DNA from: Erigeron canadensis
Taxonomy: Eukaryota; Streptophyta; Magnoliopsida; Asterales; Asteraceae
Direction of reading: 5' to 3'
Assembly (NCBI RefSeq): GCF_010389155.1
Contig: NC_057764.1
Location: 36,898,275 to 36,962,274 of the forward strand
Length of the DNA: 64,000 bases
The notes below the pieces were generated by a model. The model was given only the letters and a program-made list of their open reading frames with translations, was not told the DNA's origin and did no database searches. The position numbers and the translations under genes are program-made. Below, in pieces: positions 44,330-54,054 of this stretch; position 1 is the first letter of the stretch; each line of letters opens with the position of its first letter.

Positions 44330-46306
44330 CGCCTGTGCTTATAAGACTTAACTTTTTGGAATTTCTTCACTGTCACATCAACATCACATAATCCAGGACT
44401 CTCCTCAGGACACCCACTGCTTGTAAGAACAACTTCTTTAAAACTTCTTCGCCACATCATCATTTATTTTATTTTATTTTTATACCAAAAATACACCATT
44501 CAAATAAAATACTTTTATTATTAATAACACATTTCAACATTTATTTAAAAAACACCATTCAAATAAAAAAAGACACAATACAACATATATTTAAAAACAC
44601 AATTAAAAAAAACACATTACAATATTTATTTAAAAAAGTTACGATCCTAGACATAATAAAAACATTAATAAAACATCATCAACGTTGACGGTAATTTCTG
44701 GGAGGTTCCAAACATGTTCCACTAGAGCAGTGCGAAGTCGATGGTGCGTCCTTCTATCACGTAACTCCCGGAAAGCCCGCATTTGCGTTGCAACCCTTTC
44801 ATCCCACGTACGTGTTGGCACATTAGTTGGATCGACAAATAATCTTCCTCAAAGTCGGATATTGCGTTACCGTTGTCTTGAACAATCATGTTGTGTAGAA
44901 TAACACAAGCATACATAATACATTTTATTTTGTTCACCGAAAACGGGCGGGCATTATGTTTAAGGATTGCCCAACGACCTTGAAGCACCCCGAAAGCTTA
45001 TTCGACATCCTTTCTTGCAGCCTCTTGATAGCGCTTGAACATTCCACTCTTTGGATCCATCGGACATTTAAAAGACTTGACTAGTGTCGTCCATTCCGGA
45101 TAAATACCGTCAGTTAGATAATATCCCTTGGTAAACTCTTTACTGTTAACAGTATATTGGAGTGCAGGAGCCCTATCTTGGAGCAAATCTTTGAACAAAT
45201 CTGATTCATTAAGCACGTTGATGTCGTTGTTCGAACCTGCGGGGCCAAAGTAAGCATGTCAAATCCACAAATCATATGAAGCTACTGCTTCAAGCATGAT
45301 CGTTGGATGTCCTTTGTCGCCTCGTGTGTATTGTCCTTGCCAAGTCACCGGGCAGTTTCTCCAACCCCAATGCATACAATCAATACTACCAAGCATACTA
45401 GGAAAACTATGTACCTGTTCATGCTTGCTTACCAAACGTTGGACATCTTCACTTGTTGGCGTTCTCAAGTACTCATTATGATATAAATAATAAACACACT
45501 TACAAAAGTTATTTAAACATTTCATTGAAGTTGCACGACCCATATCATCTAGTTGGTCGGGATTAGCACCATACGCCAGTTGACGTATGGCGGAAGTACA
45601 TTTTTGGAAAATGTTGAAACCATGCCTACCAGTGCAATCGATTTGATTTTTTTGAAAAAACTGAAAGTGTTTGGGTATGGGTTCGATGGCGCTAAAACTA
45701 TGTATAGCTTGGCATATGCGGAGAAACATATGTTTGCGCATTCGAAATCTTCGTCGGAAATAATCGGCCGGGAACGTTGGTGCGTCGGAAAAGTAATCAT
45801 TTCATAAACGTACCGCGGATCCGGCATGATCTCGTGATAAAACCCTTCTGGTTCTAGGAACACGTGAACCAGACGCGTTATCGTTTGACTCTTCTTGGTT
45901 ACAAAGATCGACGCCGACGATCTCTGGATTAAATAGCGTGTTCATTTGCGTAGCAGTGTTGGAAAGAAAATTGAATTCATCACTTGCTGAGGCTGAACTA
46001 GACATAATTTGGGTGGTGTTTGAAATGAAATGTTTTTGTAAAATGAAATGAGAAGTTTGTTTGATAAATTGTTTGTGTGATAAAATGAGAATAAGGTTAG
46101 TGTTTAAATAAGAAAAAAAAAAGTTTACCATTAAAGAAAAAAAAAAAGAAGGGGCAAACAGCTAGTTTTGGTCCCACAACGGTCGTCCTTCAACTTCTCC
46201 GCAAAGAACAACCACAAGGACGCAGACACGAGAACGATCAAGGCCACTAGGGCGTCTGCGTCTTCCCACCGAAGGACGCTCGGGGAGAGTATTATAAGCA
46301 CCGGCC
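44330..46306 (-). mobile_element. PIF/Harbinger DNA transposon with TAA target duplication
   Basis: 1977-bp element with terminal inverted repeats CGCCTGTGCTTATAA and, in complement from the right end, GGCCGGTGCTTATAA. It is flanked by TAA at 44327-44329 and 46307-46309, the 3-bp duplication typical of the family. 51630-51660 contains the same flanks joined with a single TAA, that is, a paralogous empty site, so both ends are well fixed. It encodes one transposase pseudogene and no ORF1. Confidence 0.88.
44639..46005 (-). pseudogene. Harbinger (ALP1/HARBI1-like) DDE transposase pseudogene
   Basis: The start MSSSASASDEFNFL at 46005 leads into one frame that can be followed for about 1.2 kb. 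Conserved parts: HGFNIFQKCTSAIRQLAYGA, SMLGSIDCMHWGWRNCP with the first catalytic Asp, KGHPTIMLEAVASYDLWI, the GYYLTDGIYPEW block with the second Asp, KDVE with the Glu, and then AFGVLQGRWAILK. In-frame stops occur at 45802-45804 (TGA), 45259-45261 (TGA, where the family has Trp) and 44998-45000 (TAA, right after the Glu). A frameshift near 44825 moves the C-terminal part (TRTWDERVATQMRAF, THHRLRTALVEHVW) to another frame. The DDE triad itself is kept. The enzyme would cut DNA at TWA sites, but this copy is dead. Confidence 0.88.
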
Positions 46307-46312
46307 TAATTG

Positions 46313-46795
46313 AGACATAGGGGTGGGACTATTTACAAGTAATCGACTTTATGAGACTTATTTAAGCTGATACATAATGCAATAGGACTTGTATCTATAC
46401 AATTCCATATTTTTTTAGTTTTAGAAATGTCATCATGATTTACAATTTTGCTCTCGGCCATGACAAAATCTTTTTTATTAAGTATACACGGATATATGCA
46501 TGGTCTTCAGATGGACTTAATTTCCATCTAGTTTTATTTCTAGATTAGATTAGCTAAACATGATGCATAAGTTTAATTAACATATTACTATTTAACTATC
46601 AGTTGATATTAAATACTACTCACAAAGACAAAGTATAAATATAGTCTTACTTACTTAATTAACAACTATTTAATTCCGTTAAAAATTAAACATAGTATGA
46701 GGAAGGTGGAATGCATAGATATATTAGTTTTAGTAGTCTTGTTAAATTAGTTAAATGTCCAAATGTGTGTGGTAAAATTTTTACGAAGGGTATGA
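46313..46795. repeat. Unit A, copy 2, with preceding shared segment
   Basis: 46313-46364 (GGTGGGACTATTTACAAGTA, then ATCGACT) is also present at 51650-51690. 46365-46795 matches 42600-43028 in order with scattered substitutions and small indels. Confidence 0.8.
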
Positions 46796-47876
46796 TTACC
46801 GCAAACGCTTTGAATTCTGTAATTAAAAATAACGTACATGCTCGTTTTATGTTTGGAATTTTAAAATATCATCAGTTGGATTTTTACTAGAACTTTCACT
46901 TGTAGCAAAGAAATTAAAATACTCGTACGTAACAACCTTTCGACTATTATAGGAAAGCAAAATTTATGATGGTATATTTAATTCAGCAAATCCCCAATAA
47001 GAATATTATGAAAATGACAGTATTTAAACCATGAAGTAAATGTTTCATTATATACTACATAGTTACAAATTATACATGTTCATATCAATTCGTACAGTAT
47101 ACTTATACATTTATTAACAATACGCATGGTACTTATCAGTTATCAATTCCTTTTCAAAGATAGCACACAATTATCGATCATAGAATATAAAATGCAACTT
47201 GAGCTCCCAATTAAGACAGACAATGGATTGTTTTAAAAACCACCAGGCTGGTGCAACCCATGGAACGACCCGTGACTACGGGTCGAAGTAAAGGTATATC
47301 TGTAGCCATTTTCGATCCTTTTTTGAATTGAACTGTTTTCGGTTTGCTAGACCGAGTTTCCATTAATTTGAGCCACCGTTACAAGACCAATCCTGTTGGC
47401 AAGTACTAATTAAATTAGCTATGGAATGGTATGATAATCGACAAGGATGAAGGACATATTATCATGTACACAAATAATCTAATTATATTTACACACAGAA
47501 TTGAATGTATCATTAATTCTCATATTAAACATTTTTTTACGATGCTAAAAATTAAATGTTACCGATAAATCGTCTCTAACAACATCATATATATATGCAC
47601 CATCAAGTAATTAAAAAAGGGTAACACATGGGACATAATTAGTTACTCTAAATATCAACTACGGGATACTATGGGGCTGGGCCAGAACAAACACAATTAA
47701 GTCAAACTCTATACAAATTCTATTTTCAGCCAAATACGTGTTGAGTTGAATAAAACATTTAGACGAAGCTTAATTTGCCCAAATGTGATATGGTACTCCA
47801 ATACAATGAGCTAAGCACATGTACAACTCGAAAATTCCCGCCTTGATCCCGTTTTCTTAGAAATCTGTTACACACT
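46796..47876. other. Intergenic, no gene seen
   Basis: No coding region or element ends supported. AT-rich. Confidence 0.4.
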
Positions 47877-48300
47877 TAAATTTTTTTTTTTTGTCCTAAT
47901 AAAGTAAAATTTAGTTACAACTTAATCACTTCACACGTACTGCTATATATATAAGATCATCAGATGATCTTACATGACTACATACACACATAGTATGTTT
48001 ATATGTACGTACCTATTATTAGCGATTAACTAATAACCGATCTGTGGATGTCAGGGTTTGTTGATAGTAGTGATATTCAATTCAAGCAAGTTTGATCTTC
48101 TTCTACCTAGCCGTTCATAATCAAATACCCCGCTTTCGCTACAGGTGCGCTATAATATCTATCTATGTATCTCTAGTTACATATATGGTCACAATCACCA
48201 CTCAAGTTTACTTAACTTTGAATGAATTAGAAGCACCAAGAGCTTTGTTTACAGTAGCTAGTAACCAGACTTTCTTTCTTTAAGAAATCAAACTCTTAAT
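47877..48300. repeat. Unit B, copy 1
   Basis: Includes CACAACTTAATCACTTCACA-like text (here GTTACAACTTAATCACTTC), ACCGATCTGTGGATGTCAGG, TTCTACCTAGCCGTTCATAA and the segment ACTCAAGTTTACTTAACTTT. The same order occurs at 50640-51060 and 51440-51650. The last segment also appears inside intron 6 of the Ubc13 gene (about 35850-35930) and of its pseudogene (about 56850-56930). Confidence 0.75.
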
Positions 48301-48384
48301 TAAGGTTATGTATTATCTGATTTACAGTTAATCACCATCTGTTCCTGGTATCTCACCAAGTTAGTCATACAGAACACATATTTC

Positions 48385-48770
48385 AGAATTATTTTAGTTT
48401 CAAAAATGTCATCATGATTTACAGTTTTGCTCAAGTGCTCCACAATCTTTTTTATTAAATACATACGGATATATGCATGGTCTCCAGCTGATGGACATAA
48501 TTTCCATCTAGTCTAGTTTTATTTCTAGATTAGATAAACGTGATGCATAAGTTTAATTAATCAACATATTATGAGTACTAATTAACTATCAATTCATATT
48601 AAATACTACTCACAAAGACAAATTAAGTATAAGTATAGTCTGTCTTACTTAATTAACAACAATATTTAATTCCGTTAAAAATTACACATAGTATGAGGAA
48701 GCTAGGTGGAATAATGCATAGATATATTAGTTTTAGTAGCCTTGTTAAATTAGTTAAATGTCCTAAATGT
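48385..48770. repeat. Unit A, copy 3
   Basis: Matches 42600-43028 and 46365-46795 (AAATGTCATCATGATTTACA, a TTTTGCTCAAGTGCTCC part, AATACTACTCACAAAGACAA, and GCATAGATATATTAGTTTTA) with small indels. It directly follows unit B copy 1. Confidence 0.8.
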
Positions 48771-49550
48771 ATTAAATTTCAATTTTTTTTGGTTAGTGAA
48801 AGAACATCCACATTACTTATATTTGTTCATTTCGTATCATATGGATTGTTGATAAATAAATTCCAGTAATTTAGTACTTTAAAGGGGTTTTTTTGGTTAA
48901 TCTTAATCCACTAATGTTGGAAATAATATATCTAAGTGTATCCTAAATTGATGCGTTTTGGGAACTCAAAATTTTTACTATACATAATTATTTTTAAAAG
49001 CAAATGTTTTAAAAAGAAGTGTTGAAAAAGATTTAAATACTTTTATTGCTTTGGTAAGTTATCCGTGTCTACAATTTTAATGTGTGCTGCGGTTAATTTT
49101 AGTTTTAAGTCCAATATTATCGATGTTCTTACTACTTAGAAGGGTTTGATGTTGTCATGTTGAATAGTTTTGTCATGCCTCATACTTAGGGTCTCTCGTG
49201 TCAAGATTTGTTGCTCACATATGTTTTGATACCTTGAGGTTCGTTTAATGTCAACAAAAAAGTCATCTCATGAATAACTAACCAAGGGTGCCTTTTTTAG
49301 TAAGTTTGCATTACCTTATTTCTGCTTTTAGTATTTCCTCTTTTTTTAGTGTAGCTTCCTTATTCAGAAGTCTAGGACCTTGGGTTAATGTAATCATAAT
49401 GGTAGCTTCGTAGGAATATATAGTTGCATTGAATTTACAAGACTTCTCCCATATTAACCTTTAGTTTCATCTCCAGGTGAGACTGAATTTTTTAAAAAAG
49501 AAAAGAGAAAAAAAAAAGGTTAATATAGAAGAAAAAAAATATTAGAAAAT
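48771..49550. other. Intergenic, no gene seen
   Basis: No supportable feature. 49555-49660 again resembles 48260-48360 and 51530-51630 (AGTTAATCACCATCT, CCTTGTATCTCACCAAGTTA). Confidence 0.4.
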
Positions 49551-49848
49551 GAGTTCATTAACCAGACTTTCTTTCTTTAAGAAATCAAACTCTTAAATAA
49601 GGTTATGTATTATCTGATTTACAGTTAATCACCATCTATTCCTTGTATCTCACCAAGTTACGTATAAATTAACGAGTCTATTGGGTCCAATAATTGGTTT
49701 TGACTCTCTAGCCTTGGGTTTTCTTAACTTTTCATACAAATTTTTGTAGTAGAGTGTACTTTTTAGTGTCTTGTCTTTGTTTTTTGTTTTATATAAAAAT
49801 AATTCAAAATTAACAAAAAAAATGTTAATTTGGTTTTATTTTAGAGAC

Positions 49849-50190
49849 ATGAATTATCTAAAAGAGAAATACAATCTTCTTAATAATTCATTGGGTTGGG
49901 GAACCACTGCAAAAGTGTATGAGTGCCGGGAAAAGCAAAGCGGCCGGCCGTATGCTGTTAAAGTTTTTGGTAGAGCACATCAAGGTGAAGAGGCTGCCAT
50001 AATGAGGAGGCTTGATCATCCGAATGTTGTGAAGGTAATTGATACGTATAAGGATGCAAATTCAAGCTCTGTAGTTATGGGACTTTGCGAAGGCGGTACA
50101 TACACTCCTATCCCATCTCAAGGAAAAGGGAGGAAAATACACATAATCACAAGCTGTCGCGGTTATGCGGGATATCATGCGAGGTTTGGA
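49849..50190 (+). pseudogene. Protein kinase N-lobe fragment, copy 1
   Basis: After an acceptor-like TTTTATTTTAG and GAGAC, the frame starts MNYLKEKYNLL and reads the glycine-rich loop LGWGTTAKVYEC, the catalytic lysine YAVKVFGRA, RLDHPNVVKVIDTYKD and VMGLCEGGTY. The spacing is that of a Ser/Thr kinase N-lobe (CDPK/CAMK-like in general look). After GGTY the frame is lost: the later AVMRDIMRGLE helix text is only in another frame. It stops before the HRD and DFG motifs. It is a partial, dead kinase exon. Whether the intact gene lies outside this window is unknown. Confidence 0.65.
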
Positions 50191-50639
50191 GGTACAAACA
50201 ATTTTCCTATATGTCATCTAGATATAGTATTTGCATGCAGAGTTATATATATACATAAAAGAATTCAAAAGTACCTATATATATATATATATATATGTTT
50301 TGAAGTTTACGTACATTAAGTGGCGATATCACAATGATTCAATGATATCAGGGTACTAGCAAGATGGCCCAATATAATCCAAACACACTAAAATTAAATT
50401 GAAAATTTTCGTATATATGTTTTTAAGTTTAAATTAAGTCGGTACTTTAGTGAATTATAAACAAATTTGGGCAGACAAATTAGGGTTGTTTATATATAGT
50501 GGTAGAAACAATATAACATAATCCTTAATTTGTTCCATTTACAACCGAGAAGCTAGGTTAGAACAACACATATTAATTTTAATCAAATAATTGGTTTTTG
50601 ACTCTCAAGCCTTGGGTTTTCTTAACTTTTCATAAAAAA

Positions 50640-51650
50640 AATTATTTTAGTCACAACTTAATCACTTCACACTGCTATATATATAAGATCAGATGATCAT
50701 ATTTCGATTCAATTAACTTTCCCTACTACATTTATCTTTAGGTTCTTTCTATTCCTCTTGCCCTCTCTCTAGCTTACACACAAACACCCTTAATTACATT
50801 ATTAATGTATATATGCCTCAGCTCTTTTCATATATATCTACATACACACATAGTATGTTTATATGTACATGTAGTATGTACGTATTATTAGCGATTAACT
50901 GATAACCGATCTGTGGATGTCAGGGTTTGTTGATAGTAGTGATATTCAATTCAAGCAAGTTTGATCTTCTTCTACCTAGCCGTTCATAATCAAATACCCA
51001 CTTTCGCTACAGGTGCGCTATATCTATCTATCTAGCTAGCTATCTATCTCTAGTTACATACGAGCAACAAATAAATGTTCTATTCTGTGTGGAAAAAAAA
51101 ATTAGTTCAATTTATGTCATTTTAGTTTAACTGTTGTGAAATATGTATGTATGTATCTAGCTTCTTGTTCAGTCTCATCTCAAAATTTTAACTATATATA
51201 TACGATTACTGTTTTACAAATTGAAATACATGTTTTCAAGAGTTATTCTATATAGTAATAGTAGATTTGATAGCAAGAGTTATTCTATAGTAATAGTTGT
51301 TTGACTTATTTAATTAGAGAACACCACCTAGCTATGTGGGTTGTTTGAATGCACTTCACCTTATCGATGATTTTTTTGAGCAATCACTTGACCAAACGGA
51401 CCCAATAGACTAAAACCGAGTACAACCAACTTGTATGTAATACGTACGGTCACGATCACCACTCAAGTTTACTTAACCTTGCGTGAATTAGAAGCACCAA
51501 GAGCTTTGTTTAAAGTAGTAACCAGATCGACTTTCTTTCTTTAAGAAATCAAACTCGATCTTAAGGTTATGTATTATCTGATTTACAGTTAATCACCATC
51601 TGTTCCTTGTATCTCACCAAGTTAGTCATATAGACCCACTAATTAAGACA
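50640..51650. repeat. Unit B, copy 2
   Basis: Second copy of the 47877-48400 arrangement (CACAACTTAATCACTTCACA..., ACCGATCTGTGGATGTCAGG, then the 51440-51640 segment TCACCACTCAAGTTTACTTA and AGAAATCAAACTCGATCTTA). It is expanded by 51060-51420, which contains text resembling Ubc13 intron 6 (TTGAATGCACTTC, GACCAAACGGACCCAATAGA). Confidence 0.75.
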
Positions 51651-51780
51651 CAGGGTGGGACTATTTACAAGTAATCGACTACATATATAAATGCATGGGA
51701 CCTAATTAAGTTCATACATAATCAACAAGACTTGTCATCATGATTTACAGTTTTGCTCAAGTGCTTGGTCATGACATATA
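51650..51780. repeat. Unit A, partial copy 4, with Harbinger empty site at its edge
   Basis: GGTGGGACTATTTACAAGTA and ACATAATCAACAAGACTTG match 46313-46400, with part of the unit deleted. Just left, TAGACCCACTAATTAAGACA (51631-51650) is the joined form of the flanks of the 44330-46306 transposon. Confidence 0.75.
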
Positions 51781-51899
51781 TGGCCAGTCAGCTGTTTTTT
51801 TTTCCTTCTAAAACGGACTTAGATAAACAAGTTGAACAAAAGTTTTCAAGGTTTTGTAGGCTAAACATGTGTAAATTTGGTTTTGTTTTAGCTGGAGAC

Positions 51900-52195
51900 A
51901 TGGATGGTCTAAAGGAACAGATATTATGTGGTCTTAATGATGCAAGATACAAGTTCCTTACTAGTTCGGGTTGGGGAACCACTGCACAAGTGTATCAGTG
52001 TGAGGAAACGCAAACCGGAGATTGCTATGCTGTTAAAGCGGTTGACAGAGCACGTCAAGATGAAGAGATCTCCATAATGCAGAGCTTAGATCATCCAAAC
52101 ATTGTGTTAAGTACATGAAATCTATTGATCAGGATGAACGTGCCAAGTATATGATTATGGAACCGTGCAAAGGGAAAACACTCCTAACCCTATAA
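51900..52195 (+). pseudogene. Protein kinase N-lobe fragment, copy 2
   Basis: MDGLKEQILCGLNDARYKFL leads to the glycine loop SGWGTTAQVYQC, the lysine motif YAVKAVDRARQDEE and QSLDHPNIV. A 2-nt insertion at 52101-52110 (GTGTTAAG) then shifts the frame, and the next frame reads KYMKSIDQDERAKYMIMEPC, then KGKTLLTL and stop at 52193-52195. The fragment is paralogous to 49849-50190 (both have LKE, GWGTTA, YAVK and DHPN motifs). Like that copy it lacks the C-lobe. Confidence 0.65.
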
Positions 52196-53016
52196 AAAAT
52201 GTTATTTATAATCTTTTTCCCTTTCTTTTCTTTTCTTTCTAATTCAAGAATACTATTAACTTTGTTTTTTTTTTCTTTAGTTTTTCATGTAACTCAAGAA
52301 TGCCTTTTTTGATATATAATTTTTTTCCTTTTATTTCCTTATCCAATCTTCTCATATCTTTTCAATAAAACTCGAGAATACAGTATAAAAGAAAAGGAAA
52401 GAAAACTAAAGGCTTTTATATGAAAAACTTTCCAACCATTTTTAGGTTAATTTGGATGAAAACTTTTTAACTCATGTGTATAATTATCAATTTACCCTTA
52501 TTAACTAATGACAATCTTATAGAGAAAAGAACATAATTGTAATGTTATAATTTTTTTCCTTTTCTTTCAACTCAGAACACTATTAACTTTGTATTTTATT
52601 TTTCTTTTTTTAGTTTTTTTCATGTAACTCGAGAATGTCTTTTTGATATATAAATATTTTTTCTTTTCTTTCTTTATCCAATTTTCATTTTTTTAAAAAA
52701 ATAAAACTCGAGAATACAATGTTAGTCCGTTAACTTTCATAAGTTGCAAATTAGCCCTTGAACTTTACACCACCATCTAACTCTCCATAAAACAATATAC
52801 CTATACACTTAGAAAATTTTTTAGTGTATTCTACCACTTTGATAAAACTCGGAAGCAGTCTTTACCTTGATAAATATAAAGCTAGCTACATCTCAATCTC
52901 TTTGACATTTTATACACCGTCAAAGTATATAAATCTAAAACCCGCAAAATGGCAGTCCTTTCCATTAATTAAAAGTTTTTAAGTTATGAAATATAGCAAC
53001 ATGTTAATTTACATAT
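52196..53016. other. T-rich intergenic with internal duplication
   Basis: 52200-52390 and 52550-52715 are near-duplicates of one another (TTAACTTTGT, TTTTTCATGTAACTC, GAGAATGYCTTTTTTGATAT, AAACTCGAGAATACA). There is no gene. Confidence 0.5.
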
Positions 53017-53049
53017 GTTTATTTATTTATACTCTTTAATTAGTTTTTT

Positions 53050-53280
53050 TTAAAGGTGTATTTTGACTCAGACGTGGTTGAAGGCAATTTTAACCAACAA
53101 TCGTTGGACCTCACGAGATACTGAGCATATGCTGCAGTCTCTCAACCCTCCTCTTTGTGGAAAATTCTTCGATGGGAAACCCAAAGATTGTGTCAGTCGA
53201 GGCTCGAACCCACAACCTTGGAAAAAAACCCACCGGGGCCCTACATGGTGATAAGCGTAAATATCCCTGGCCACTAGATT
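53050..53280 (-). mobile_element. Probable tRNA-like retroposon remnant in duplicated intron 2
   Basis: On the minus strand GGTTGTGGGTTCGAGCC (about 53203-53219) resembles a polymerase III B box. The block lacks any match in the intact Ubc13 intron 2 and interrupts the otherwise alignable sequence, so it is an insertion. Its exact type is uncertain. Confidence 0.4.
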
Positions 53281-53308
53281 TTAAACCGATGGTTATACTC
53301 TCTAATTA

Positions 53309-53738
53309 GCAATGTTTTAAATACCGGTAAATACTAGCCGGTATTACCAGTACCGGAGACCACGCCGGTATTTTAAGTCCGGTATTTTCACTATTCAATA
53401 CCGGCCGGTATTTCCGATATTTCCGGTATTTTTCGGTATTACCATACCGGTATTTCCGGTATTTTCAAAAAATAAATTTTGATTTTAAAAAAAAAAATAT
53501 TTTTATGATACTTTAATATTATTTTTTGTTACTTGTGAATTTTAAAACCTATATTTTGTTATGAAATACATATTTGGTATTATTTTTAAGTAAATTTTAA
53601 TTGCATTTTGACTATTTTTGTTAAACTGTAACAAGTTTTGTAAGATTTTTACACAAAAAAATATAATAAATTAAAAATAGTCATACCGGCCGGTATTTTT
53701 AACTCGGTATAACTAAAATATCGGTTTTTAAAACATGT
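53309..53738. mobile_element. CCGGTATT-rich MITE-like element
   Basis: The left end AATGTTTTAAATACCGGTAA and the right end in complement (CATGTTTTAAAAACCGATAT) are inverted relatives. Between them are many CCGGTATT(T/A) units around an AT-rich core. It lies in intron 2 of the Ubc13 pseudogene copy and is absent from the intact gene. Confidence 0.6.
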
Positions 53739-54054
53739 GTACAGATTTAATGGTAAATTTGTGTTTGTGTGTATAAAAAAAATATAATTTTGTTGTTTTT
53801 TGTTTCGCACTACCTATGTATTTGTCGTTTTTCAGAAAAAAAAATAAGATAAACTTTTCCGCTTAATTTTTTTTTTATACACATTATTTCCCAAAGTTTA
53901 GAAGCTACGCCACTATTGCGACTATGTGATACAGATTTGATGTATTTTATTTTTTTTCCCAGTAATTGGATCCTTTATAATATAAGTTATCGCTTCATGT
54001 ACTCCGTAAATTTCACTTATGTATAATGTTTACGGTTAATTTTTGTTGTTTTAG

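Noticed and set aside
53063..53251. Open frames on both strands in the insertion of pseudogene intron 2
   Set aside because: They fall in a retroposon-like block with a B-box-like GGTTCGAGCC; no protein features.
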